Assembly: GCA_034687125.1 (NCBI GenBank)
Contig: JAQGBZ010000215.1
Coordinates: 44,309 to 108,308, forward strand
DNA from: Neelides folsomi
Lineage: Eukaryota > Arthropoda > Collembola > Neelipleona > Neelidae
Length of the DNA stretch: 64,000 nucleotides
Direction of reading: 5' to 3'
Position 1 is the first letter of the stretch. The number at the start of each line of letters is the position of its first letter. Position numbers and translations under genes: made by a program. The notes beneath the pieces were generated by a model. It had not been told where the DNA came from, ran no database searches, and saw only the letters and a program-made list of their open reading frames with translations. This document shows positions 18,107 through 28,833 of the stretch, piece by piece.

Positions 18107-19771
18107 CACATTGCTTCACTTCTTTTCACATACCATGTAGTCTCAACCATATGAAGTTCATAACTTTTATTCCCTTCATTCGATTATTCTATAATTTTAG
18201 CCTAATATACTCTAACATATGAACTAACAAACCACTAATTATAGGACAATTTAGTTGACTATGATCAAAATTAAAAATCACTATATGGGGGAAATGAGAT
18301 TTTGGATAGAACATAAGTATTCACATACATTTACTTAAAATGTGGATTACATGCTTTAATTTAATTTTAATAACTGGTGTGATTTCCCTTCGCCTTGATA
18401 AGCTCAGCAACTCTTTTCGGCATCGATTCGACGAGTTTCCGAGGCACTTCTGGGTCGATGTTGGACCAAGTCTCCTTCAAAATAGCGATCAGGTCATTTT
18501 TGTTCTTCGGCCTTCTTTCAATTAGCTTTTTCTCCATGTGAGCCCAGAGATGTTCTATGGGATTCATGTCTGGACTCTGGGCAGGCCACGGGAGAACATT
18601 TATTTTGTTTTTTGCAAACCAAGACTTCACAATTTTAGAAGTATGCTTCGGATCATTGTCCTGTTGAAAGATGTACTTTCTTGGCATTCCTGCCATTCTC
18701 GCAGATTCTTTCAAATTGCCTTCGAGTATTTCAATGTAATTTTCCTTTTTTATAATCCCTTCGATGATGTGAAGTTTTCCAACTCCTCCATACCCCATAG
18801 AACCACAAACCATCACGGAACCTAAAAGTAAACACATGAGTCATATGAAGTAAAAGCTGCTTTCTCTTTACCTCCACGGTGTTTAACGGTTGGTCGTACA
18901 TACTTCGGATTTAAAGATGTCCCGGGTTCCCTCCAGACGTTTCGACCTTTTCCATGACCAAACAAGTAATATGGACTTTCGTCTGATCATAATACGTCTT
19001 TCCATTGCTCCATTGTCCAATCTCGATGATCCTTGGCCCACTTCAATCTTGCTTTGATGTGTCAGGGTTTCAATAGGGGCTTCTTTCTGGCAATACGAGA
19101 AACTTTGCCAATTTCTTTTAAACGCCTTTGCACAGTTATTGGTGAAATCTTGACATCATGTTGGTCTTGAATTTCACAAGAGATTTAACGTGAAGATAGG
19201 AATGACTCAATTGTGACTTTTCGTTTAATTGCCCTATCTATACGAATAGATGTTTTGCGCGGGGGACCACTTCGTGGCTTATTTCCAATTAAGCCTTTTC
19301 TTATATATTTTTTAACTATTGAGCACACAGTGGATCGACTTAAACACAACCTTTTTGCAATTTTTAGGTAACCTAAACTTCTTTCATGTAATTTTATGAT
19401 TAATTTTCTTAGGTCAATAGAAAGTTCTTTACCAAGTCCTATTTCGGAATAAAGAACAAAAGAAAGATGAAATTATTTACCGCTTAGTTATGTTTGATAA
19501 TTTAACATCTTATTACATTAATATATTGAAAACATTATTCGTCAAAACATCTTAAAATCTTATGTATTTCAATACTTGTTCTATACAAAATCTCATTTCC
19601 CCCATATTACGATTTTTAATTTTGGTCATTGTCCTATAATTAGTGGTTTGTTAGTTCATATGTTAGAGTATATTAGGCTAAAATTATAGAATAATCGAAT
19701 GAAGGGAATAAAAGTTATGAACTTCATATGGTTGAGACTACATGGTATGTGAAAAGAAGTGAAGCAATGTG
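18107..19771. mobile_element. Tc1-type DNA transposon with ~220-bp terminal inverted repeats
   Basis: The left end (18107 to about 18326) and right end (about 19553 to 19771) are near-perfect inverted copies of each other over roughly 220 bp, starting CACATTGCTTCACTTC. TA dinucleotides at 18105-18106 and 19772-19773 fit the TA target duplication of the superfamily. The body holds a Tc1 transposase on the minus strand. The repeats are far longer than the 25-55 bp of classical Tc1 or mariner, closer to the long-repeat subgroups. The two repeats still match closely, which suggests recent movement, although the transposase is broken, so mobilisation by a relative is likely. Confidence 0.85.
18367..19443 (-). 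pseudogene. Tc1 transposase, inactivated
   Basis: Reading on the minus strand from about 19443 shows a helix-turn-helix N-terminus (KELSIDLRKLI, RLCLSRSTV), then a GNKPRSGPPRK hook, and a DDE domain with FQQDNDPKHTS and PDMNPIEHLWAHMEKK. A 50-nt intron (about 18822-18872) splits the conserved TVKH and SVMV segment, as in some Tc1 genes. Three in-frame stops occur before that intron (after FLSSR, after PLLKP, and at the usual Trp of the SDES motif), and no start ATG is visible. The 3' half (18367-18837) remains open. The protein would bind the repeats and cut and paste the element. Confidence 0.85.
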
Positions 19772-20576
19772 TATATATCAAGTGTAATAAGTAATAAGCC
19801 TTAAGTACATAGACTATTTTAAAATTCTCGTAAGCAGATAATTTTTCATGAATTAAGTGTAGTTTTAGTTGTTATTGTTAATGGTTGATTTTACCTTTAC
19901 CAATGCCAATTATCAATAAAAAAATATAAGTGCATTCAATGAGACATTTATATAAAACCCGATCCTTCTGTATTTGTAAATACTAAATTCTACATAACAG
20001 AATATAATTTTATATTTATAGCGTTTTAATTCCAAATATTAAGTCTAAAACTCTTTCCATAATTTATAGAGAAATATGATCATTGCTTTTTGGCGTAGAG
20101 TTCAAGTTCAATTACTAAAAATGAAAAGTTTATTTTTCTTTTAAGCCGTTAACTTTCCCTTTAAGGTTCTTTGGATGAGATTTATTATATCTTTACTGTA
20201 TGCATGCAGAAGTTGCAAACAAACTCCATACCTTAACTGCTACTTCTTAAAAATAAAAGTGAGACATCGAAAGTTGAAAAGGGAAAACCGGGGATTAAAG
20301 TAAAAATGATTGACTTCGAATGGTTTAATCTTTTTATTTCTACTTTTCCGCCATTATTAGTAAAAATAATCTTTACGGATTATAACTTTCTCATTTTGGG
20401 ATTATTTTCAAAACTACAACAAGCGGTTTTATTGAATACAATATATCAATATATACTATTGAACTTGAACTTTTAGAAATACTATAAATATGAAAAACGG
20501 AACCTTGAAACACATTCTTCATTTGCACTTTATTGGACAAACACATTTAAATTCTGAACTCACACTTTTAAGGAAA
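19772..20576. other. Upstream region of secreted paralog A
   Basis: No supported coding exon. The proximal part holds a TATA box at 20483 and sequence shared with the second paralog's promoter. Confidence 0.55.
20483..20492 (+). promoter_or_regulatory. TATA box of secreted paralog A
   Basis: The word CTATAAATATGA lies about 95 bases before the start codon and is followed about 30 bases later by ACATTCTTCATTTGCAC, a likely transcription start. The same arrangement recurs at 23691 before paralog B. Confidence 0.6.
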
Positions 20577-21166
20577 ATGTCCAATCTATTTGTTTTCACA
20601 ATAGTAAGCATAATTATTTTAATTATATACGTATTTCTGTTCAATTAGTATAATCTTTTTGTTTTCCATAATCAAAATAATCATGAATAACATTTAATTA
20701 ATTATAATTTACTTTTACACAGATCTTGTTCGGCACACTATGTTCGACCTGCGGAGGAGTTCTAAAGGAAGGGAAGGAGACTTCAGAGACGGCGGGAATC
20801 AATAAACCTTTAAATAACGTTCCAGCGAAACCTCAAGTTTTAAAAGACGATGCAATTTTGAAAATGATCGAAACAGCATTGGCATCAAAACTCGGAGTTC
20901 CGGTTTCAAGCGTCGAAGAACTTTTGAATAAAAAGAAAACAAATGAAAAGGACGAAACAAATCAATTGAGCACTTCAACTGAAGATAAAAACCCAGACAC
21001 CAAAGTTGGAGCTGACCAGGCTTTGTCGTCCCTTATAACAATGTTCATTAGTTTAATTCAATGTGTTTGTGGGTTGATGGCTGGTTTGTTAAAACTTAAT
21101 CTGACTAATACTGGCATGGCGGATACCTTTAGTTTATTATTAGGTTTTCTGATAAATAATAATTAA
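20577..21166 (+). CDS. Small secreted protein, paralog A
   Basis: Two exons, 20577-20603 and 20723-21166, give 156 residues. The first exon encodes only nine residues, and the signal peptide (MSNLFVFTIILFGTLCSTC) spans the intron. A Lys/Glu-rich middle includes LKDDAILKMIETALASKLG, SVEELLNKKK and a DKNP segment. The C-terminal 50 residues are hydrophobic with a CVCGLMAGLL motif and end NNN. I do not recognise the family. Paralog B at 23813-24421 is similar along the whole length with the same intron position, so the pair arose by local duplication. The amphipathic and hydrophobic C-terminus could insert in membranes or drive oligomerisation; this is inference. Confidence 0.8.
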
Positions 21167-21537
21167 ATGTCATTAATAAAATACAAGTAATTAATAATAA
21201 TCAAAATACAAATAATAGTAATTTTATTATAAAATTGGCAATTAATGTTATATAATTTTAATAATCTTTTATTTACATTTACTTATTTCACTCACTCATT
21301 GTCTGTGTTAAAAGTACAATTTTCATAATATATTACTACTCATAATTTACATATTAGTTTGCATTATTTTTATAAAAAATCGGGAAAGGAACTTAAATAT
21401 TTAATCTATAATTCATTTAAAATACATTATTACTAATTACTAATACATAGCATACATACCAATTAGCATACATACCAATTTGCATTTGCTAATAATTGCA
21501 TATCTATCTTAATTCATGAAAGTGGTTGTATTTGGAT
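21167..21537. other. Intergenic, with a short tandem repeat
   Basis: Between two convergent genes. A 16-bp unit, TAGCATACATACCAAT, occurs twice in tandem at 21448-21479. Nothing else seen. Confidence 0.55.
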
Positions 21538-23030
21538 TTATTTTAGGGGAAATAAAATTAATGTTAAATAATGGTCAATCTGAATCTGAAGTTTCTTCTT
21601 TCCATCCATTTCAATCTCTCTTAACTTCAACATGGTCCAGTCGTATTTGAAGTCGTAAGTATGTTTGAGCGATTGTAAAAGAACAGTAAAGAGATTTCGC
21701 ATGTAACTGTAGTCAGGAACTTGGTCAAATTTCAATCCTCTCACGTAGCTCAAATACATTACGAATTCAAGCGGATAGCCCTAAATTCATAAACTCATTT
21801 AAAAATATTTTAGTGTTATTTATTTCTAAGCCGTCAATTATAAAATCGTAAGTGTTATTATAAAAAATAGTGTTATTATAAGTAATAATTATACTTTCAT
21901 TATATCATTGTAATGCTCATTCATGGTGAAAAACGTTTACCTTGCAGAGATCTTCAACGGAAGTCGAATTTTTCTTTTCAAGGATTTTTTCAAACATTTG
22001 AGACTTCGTGGATCCTTTGATTCCTTGCCAGGGTAAATTTCCAGTCAAAAAATAAACCAAGACAAATCCGAGACTTTCCAAATCATCTCGTCGCGATTGT
22101 TCGATCCCTTTGTGAGAATTAATTGAAGCATAACGAGGAGTTCCAGTTAAATTTTTCCCTTCACTGTAAGGAATGTGAAAACGTGTTTGATGGCCTTCAT
22201 GTTCCCCAGATTTGTAAAATTTGTATTTCGGATCGATTCTATTATAATGCTAAAACAAACACAATATTAGTACTTATATAATCAATCATTTAAAAAAATT
22301 CATCTCATGATTCTTGCAATATTTGTACTCTTATTTTGATAATAAAATACAATAATATTATTTTTATAAAATTGTAAAATTTACCTTTGATAACCCAAAG
22401 TCAATCAGATGGACATTGTTACAATTTTGTCCAACGCCCATTAAAAAATTGTCTGGCTTGATGTCTCGATGGAGGAAATTCTTTGAATGGACATATTCCA
22501 ATCTTGAAATCATTTGATCTGCGAGCATGAGAACTGTCTTGAGAGAAAAATGTCTTGAGCAGTAAATGAATAAATCTTGTAGTGAAGGGCCGAGAAGATC
22601 CATCACCAACACACTGTATTCGTTTTCTGTTCCATAATAATGAACTCGGGGAAGTCCTTCAACACATCCAAGATGGCCGTAGACTTTCGCCTCGTAATTA
22701 AGATGGGATTTGGGAATGTTGAGTTTTTAAGTTTAACAGCAACCTTTTTCAAATAATAATATTTTAATTTAAATATCGTTACATTTAAAGTAATCTATAT
22801 TATATTATGAATTATTAGAAAATGTATTTAATTATTTGTATAAATTAATCATCAAATAAAGGATATGAATCAAAGATTAATTTTATAAATTAAATTATCA
22901 TTTTCCTACATTTTGTCCATTTGTAAGGTCAATCCCAGAAAATATTTCTCCGAATGACCCGAAGCCAAGTCTTTTGACGATTTGGTATTTGTTCGAAATG
23001 ATGAATTTGTCCAGTTGGAAGTGTTGACAT
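21538..23030 (-). pseudogene. Casein kinase 1-like gene with two frameshifts
   Basis: Four exons, complement(21538-21780, 21941-22249, 22385-22743, 22910-23030). Conserved kinase parts: [61 protein letters not shown] and LPWQGIKG, all diagnostic of the CK1 family. Exons 3 and 4 are fully open. Exon 1 starts MSTLPTGQIHH but shifts frame by one base (extra base near a TTT) before NKYQIVKRLG; exon 2 lacks one base at a run of five A just after VAVKL. Total exon length is still a multiple of three, but the uncorrected frame stops in exon 2. Either it is a young pseudogene or the assembly has homopolymer errors. It lies between the two secreted paralogs, on the opposite strand. Confidence 0.8.
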
Positions 23031-23812
23031 TTTATTCAATTTTCTTTATGGAATGATTAATGTGGCAGAGGATCAATTCGGACTCCGAGTTCCGAATTAC
23101 ATTTATAACTTGTAAGCTTGTAACTACGTATAAACGATTTCATTATAAAATCCATGCAACTCAACGTCTTGGCTTGACGTTACTTTTAACCACGAAGTTT
23201 GAATAGGAATTATGTAAAATTGTCCTTTGTACAACAATATACAAATACGTATAAAGATGGCTTATTAAATGTTGGTTATACATAAATACTATAAACTAAA
23301 AATTAACGTTATTAGTCATTATGTCTTACTCAAATATATTTCATAATGTTTAGACTTTAGAGTATACCCAGTATACCAAGTATTGCTATAGGAGTACCAT
23401 ATACACATTACATACTTTTAGTTTTAAGTTTCTTTACAACAAATTGTAATAAAGTTGATTTTGACAAACTTGACATAATTGAAAGTGAAGTATAATTTAG
23501 GTACATGGAATAAAGAAAAAGGTAATGCAATAAAGAAAAATGATTGACATGGAAAATCCTTTAACGATTCAAGTTCTCAACCCTTTATTGGCACAAATAG
23601 TTTTTAAGAATTTAAAGTTTCTCTTTTAAGGGTCATTTCCAGGACTGAATAGTTTTATGGATTTGGACCTTTAGCATGACTATAAATATGAAAAACATGA
23701 ATTGTTCAAGAACATTCTTTATTTGCACCTGATTGGAAAAACATATCAGTTCAGACATCTTGATTAAAATATTTTTTATACATATTAATATTATAAAGAA
23801 AATTGAAGAAAA
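23031..23812. other. Intergenic, promoter side of the CK1-like gene and of paralog B
   Basis: No supported exon. The two genes are divergent here. The last 130 bases resemble the promoter of paralog A. Confidence 0.55.
23691..23700 (+). promoter_or_regulatory. TATA box of secreted paralog B
   Basis: CTATAAATATGA, then ACATTCTTTATTTGCAC about 30 bases downstream, matches the promoter of paralog A base for base over the key words. The likely start of transcription is near 23725. Confidence 0.6.
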
Positions 23813-24421
23813 ATGGCAAAATTCGTGCTCTTAATAGTAAGTTTATATTAATTATAATCAATAGATAAGCCTAGTTGAATCCAATAGTTTAATCGAGTAA
23901 ATAATATTATGTAAATTTTTCATGTAAGAATTTCTTTAATCAAACTTTAATTACTTATGTAGATCTTGAGTATAAGCTGTTCTACATATGGAGGAGTCCT
24001 GAAGGAAGAGACATCATTGACGGAGGTAATCAATAAACCTGTAAATACCGTTCCCGTGGAACAAAGCCTTGGAAGCTCCGTGGAAGGCCAAGAAGGTTTA
24101 AAAGAAGATGCAATTTTGAAAATGATCGAAACAGCATTGGCATCAAAACTAGGAGTTCCTGTTTCAAGCGTCGAAGATCTTTTGAATGAAAAGAAATCAA
24201 ATGAAAAGGATAAAGCAAATCAATTGAAGACTTCAATCGAAGATAAAAATCCACAAATCAAAATTGGAGCCAACGAGGCTTTGTCAGCCCTTTTAACTTT
24301 GTTCATTAGTATGATTCAATGTGTGTGTGGATTGATGGCGGGTTTGTTGAATATTGATGTTGGGGATACGGGAATTTCGGGTACATTTAGTGCATTATTA
24401 GCATTTCTTCTCGCTAATTAA
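23813..24421 (+). CDS. Small secreted protein, paralog B
   Basis: Two exons, 23813-23836 and 23963-24421, give 160 residues. The signal peptide (MAKFVLLIILSISCS) again spans the intron. The middle repeats the segments of paralog A (ILKMIETALASKLGVPVSSV, DLLNEKK) with a few extra residues before them, and the C-terminus keeps CVCGLMAGLL. Differences are concentrated in the N-terminal linker and the last 20 residues, a pattern expected for a secreted family under changing selection. No homolog was recognised. The same promoter layout as paralog A suggests shared expression. Confidence 0.8.
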
Positions 24422-25353
24422 TTGAAGACTAATTATACTATATGTACACTTAAACAATTATATTATTTTTTAAAATTGGAAATAAATCGTATGTTTTTTA
24501 GAATCATCATTTAGTTATTTCATTTCATTAATTTGATTTCTTCTACTGCACTAGCAAAAATTAGAATTATGTATTACCGAGTATTACAAATATATATATT
24601 GTTAAAAGTTAATTTTACAATAATGGGTATTTTACTTAATTATTTATTTCAAGGATGATTCCAGCAATTCTTTCAACCTTGAGTTTCTAACATCCAAAAG
24701 GTCAATACAGGATTAAAACATAAAAATACATAAAGGCAGTAATAATGTAGAATATTGTTTTATTATCAATTGGAATGATTCATTATGAAATCAATAAATT
24801 ATCAAAGGAACGACTTTCAAGGTTTACTTCTTTGGTTGATATTTTTAACAAACATTAACTATTTTTATAGGATAAATTTATTATCTTTGCCCCTTTCTTA
24901 AAAATATTATAATGTACAAGTACAAAGGTTACAAAATGTATATATACACTCTTGCTAAACTCATTATTAAATACATTAACTTATTTTCTTATAATATTGG
25001 TAATTTCCATCGAAATCACATTCAAAGGCATTTAAATATTTATATAAATTAAACCTTTCTCAAGAATACGATAATAAATTTAATCTTTCGATTCCAAATA
25101 GTTTTCCAAGGTATGTATAGGAGGAATCCTTTAGCTTTTTAGTCAATCGGTCTGTCGGTCTTGATAGTTAAGTCGTTAACCAAGTCGAAAATTCAATCTC
25201 GTCAACTTCAACGGTAAATATTTAACATTTGTATTTTACTCTGTAAGCTTTTATGTAATATACAGATTAATACAGATACGTATATTGTACAAGCATCAAG
25301 TATAATATATTTGAATTTTAGAGATTTTTAAATTTTTGTTTCAATTATAGGAA
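24422..25353. other. Intergenic; probable 5' untranslated exon of the LIM gene
   Basis: No coding exon. The AG just before 25351 and a GTAAAT after ACG near 25214 suggest a 5' untranslated exon and intron for the LIM gene. Otherwise AT-rich. Confidence 0.45.
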
Positions 25354-25754
25354 ATGCCCAACTGTGGAAAATGCGGAAGTTCGGTGAACGGGAACGAAGT
25401 TCGAGGAGGCGGGAAAACATATCACTCGACATGTTTCAAATGCTGTAAGTTAAAATTTAAGATCTAAAAATTCATTTTAACATGGATTGCTTTAATTTTA
25501 TCCACAAAAGTTTATTTTATTTTTATAAACAATGTAGATATTATTGGTTGAATATTTGACTATATTCCGAAGTGTTTGGTTTTCAATTTTTCAACATCCT
25601 TGTAGGTCTTTGCAACGTGGAGCTTAATTCTTACACTTACACAGAAAACCAAGGGAAGTTCTTCTGCAAAACTTGTGAGTCGAGAAGGCTTGGACCAAGA
25701 GGTGTTGGAAGCGGAGTATCCGACCAAGATCAACAATGTGAAGGCGAAGATTGA
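25354..25754 (+). CDS. Single LIM-domain protein, CRIP-like
   Basis: Two exons, 25354-25444 and 25606-25754, join in phase to 79 residues, the size of cysteine-rich intestinal protein. The LIM zinc ligands are seen in order: NCGKC, then HSTC, FKC, LC, and a final CKTC. The spacing HxxC, CxxC fits a LIM domain, but the first module is short (YHSTC follows the first pair by about 16 residues). The tail is Gly/Ser/Asp-rich and acidic. CRIP-type proteins are small cytoplasmic or nuclear adaptor proteins. The intron lies inside the second half-site, between two zinc-ligand cysteines. Confidence 0.82.
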
Positions 25755-26526
25755 GTTAGGTCAAGAGTTGAGTTCGAACTTATAATTGAGTGAGCACTTA
25801 CACAAAATGGGTTAATTTTACAAAAGCTCCATTCATTGCCTAATCATGAATATTAAATCATTTATACTTTTCAACATTTTTACGAATAGTAAATTAATTT
25901 AACTCGAATTCTTTTTGTAAGTTATTCATACTTTATGTAATATTCACTATATTTAATTAATCTTTATAGTCTTAAGAAAAATTAAAATGTTTTGAAAAAT
26001 CTATTCTTCGATTTATGGATTCATTATACAAATAATCTAATTTTTGCTCTTAACTGGTTAATAAGTTGGAATATGAAATAAAACATTCAGCACAAAAAAT
26101 ATTTATTGTAATTCATTCATCAAGTCTCGATTTTGCTAACCAATAACAAATATGATTCATTTCAAAAATTATTTATATCAAATTGTATGCATAATACATA
26201 AGCACATTATGGACATTACATTTTTATCAAAACTTCTAGATGAACCATATAGCTGTTGTATGTCATTTTGATTAAAAAATAAAACAAAACACCAATAACT
26301 CAATAAATAAAAATTACATGATATGAAGAAAGGACGGACTAATTATAAAGAGTATGTACAGGTATAGATATATATTTGTACCAATAAGTTTTATTATTGT
26401 TATTATATTCAAAATTATGAAATGCCTGAGTTGTATAAAAATGAAATAGAAATGACTTAAATTAATCACTTATGAATTGATAGTATTATGCATTATTAAT
26501 ATTTTATTTTGAACTTTTAAGCAATT
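25755..26526. other. Intergenic, nothing seen
   Basis: AT-rich stretch between the 3' ends of two convergent genes; no supported coding exon or repeat. Confidence 0.5.
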
Positions 26527-27665
26527 TTACTTGGTTTTATTGATGAACATGATCATTGGATCAATCAGGTTATAAAGGTTATCACTAAATGGCATTAAGT
26601 ACTTATTAGTAATAATAACTAGTATAAGTACAATTACCAATAGATACAGTAGCCAGTCGGAGCCAGTGAAATCTTTAAGCTCCAATAAATTGAAGTTTCC
26701 ATAATTGTCTTGGATCTTCTTTGTTGCACAATGCTGTTGTGGCATTTTGTCCCTCACTAATACAATTTACAATACATATAAGTATATCATTATTTTTTAA
26801 CCGTACAATAGTTTTTTTCGCTTTATTCTATGTATATTATGTTACCCATTTGAAACGAGACATTTATCGTCTCCTTCGTTAGTCCAATCAAATCTTAAAG
26901 CCCGTCTGAGCAACCAATTATCATTTCCCCCATCAATCAATTCCCATCTTGCTTGAACCTTTTTGATTACATTGTAGATATCAATTTTAGTTTCTACATT
27001 ATTTGTGTAAAAGTTATGAATACAGAGTTCATTAATATATATTATCATACTGGGTAGGCTCCTGGCTTTGGTAATTCAATAGAGAGATAATTAAAATTGT
27101 TTGGTCCGCGAGAACTCAATTGATAATAGCTGGTAATTCCTGAACAAAACCAAATATTAAATCATTTGAAATTGAAAAACATTATTAAATAAAATTTTAA
27201 TTTTTACCGTGTTCTGGATAATGGGGATAAACGGACAAAAACCAAATTTGAGCTCCATCGGTATTTGAACCAGCGACAGTTGTGACTGGTCCTGTATTTG
27301 TCCATCTATCATCGCAACATCCATTGTCGTATGCTCCAACGTTCTACAATGCAATTAAATTGTTAGTTTAATTAAACATGGATGGAAATATCACTTTGAT
27401 CAAAATATAACATACCAAATTATCAGCAACATTAATGATGAAATAATTCCCATTGTTGACAGGAGGATGAGGTGGCTCAATTCCTAAATCGTTTCATGAA
27501 TTAATATAATATAGCTAATAATTAATTCTATAAAATTATTCTAATGAAATAATGAGGTATAATCTGAACTTTGTTGCTCTTTAAATAAAACTCAATACCA
27601 TTAAATCCTTTCACAACTGAAATGCAGGCAATAATTACAAGTATTGAAATTTTTGCAAAGTTCAT
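26527..27665 (-). CDS. Secreted-type protein with C-terminal membrane anchor, unknown family
   Basis: Six exons, complement(26527-26752, 26846-26958, 27051-27139, 27208-27343, 27416-27483, 27599-27665), close in phase to 232 residues. A signal peptide (MNFAKISILVIIACISVVKG) is followed by a Pro-rich start (EPPHPPVNNGNY), a CCDDRW segment and aromatic stretches typical of a beta-sandwich carbohydrate-binding fold (DGAQIWFLSVYP, FNYLSIELP, NDNWLLRRALRFDW). Near the C-terminus DWLLYLLVIVLILVIITNKY is a single membrane helix. The acceptor at 26958 was selected because it alone keeps phase. I do not recognise the family; a cell-surface binding protein is the best guess. Confidence 0.7.
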
Positions 27666-28833
27666 TATTATTATTATTATTATTTATTTTGTTACTAAAT
27701 ATAATTTCGTATAATTATTTAATGTTGAAGAGTATTGATGATTCAATTTTCCGCCTTTTATATATTTTACATTTCTTGTTTGAAGTGCTAATTAAAACCT
27801 TATTATCATCACGTAGCAAATTCATATGCCTAAAGTACAGTACACATATTTTAACATATAAAACTTCTTTTGAAAATTTATCATAATTAATTACCAGGGG
27901 CGTACCCAGTCCAAAATTTTTGGTTTTAATTTTTATTAAAAATCACCCATATTGCTGTAATACCCCTTCCTACCTACCTATTATAGTTTAGCATACATGT
28001 AAAATTTCTCTAAAATAAAAATATAATAATATTTTATTACCAAAATAAAATAAGATTCTAAGTAAAAATATAAAATTAGAAATCAATAATATCTAGTGTA
28101 GGTCTCCAAAATTTTTACTAGGCCTGAGCCTAGTAGGCCTAGTACTGGGTACGCCCCTGATTAAGTTTATCAATGCTTTGATTTGATTATATATAGGAAA
28201 CAAACTCTCATTGTCCATAAGCATACAAGCACATACAATGAGACATAATTAATTAGTAATCGTGAGTTTCCAAAATACATATAGAAAAGATAAAATCCCT
28301 TATATTGATGATGCGTGAATACAAAATGAAATAAAGGATGCATGATGGATATAAAGAGCAGAGAAGAGAGACACTTACTTTATTTACACTCCACTACTGA
28401 TAGTTTATTTTCGTATGGGATTTCCCTAAATTCCCCATAAGCAAATTAATGCAAAAAGTATCGCTTTAACTTTCAGGTATGTAGTAGAGTAGAGGTCAAG
28501 GAGGCTTGTTTAACTATATGTTTGGTTAAAGATTAAAATCTGCTATCCAGTATTCACTTTGGTGAACCATTGCAAATTGCTATTTACATTAAAATAAGAC
28601 ATTCCATGAATGCATGTGATGAAAGAAAGTTTGAGATAATGAGAAAAGGGAAATGATATGTTGTTTAATTTAGAATTTTATGATTTATACGTACATGTAA
28701 GTAACAAGGTAACTTATGGAGTTATTTTACACTATTAAAGTTGACTAAGTTGACATAAATTCCATTCAAATCACTCTCAAAATCATAATTCAAGTTCAAA
28801 AATTCATGACTTCATAATTAAACGTGTATTAAA
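27666..28833. other. Intergenic, contains a DNA-transposon remnant
   Basis: No supported gene. It holds the element at 27895-28159 and the promoter of the following F-box gene. Confidence 0.5.
27895..28159. mobile_element. Non-autonomous DNA transposon (MITE), CAGGGGCGTA-type ends
   Basis: The ends are perfect 15-bp inverted repeats, CAGGGGCGTACCCAG and CTGGGTACGCCCCTG, enclosing 235 bp without coding capacity. CAGGGGCGTA-like ends are common in hAT-like and other arthropod MITEs. Flanks are AT-rich and the target duplication could not be fixed. Confidence 0.8.

Noticed and set aside
17830-18222. 130-codon open frame before the Tc1 element
   Set aside because: Low-complexity His/Tyr/Thr-rich translation with no family features, and it crosses into the Tc1 terminal repeat.
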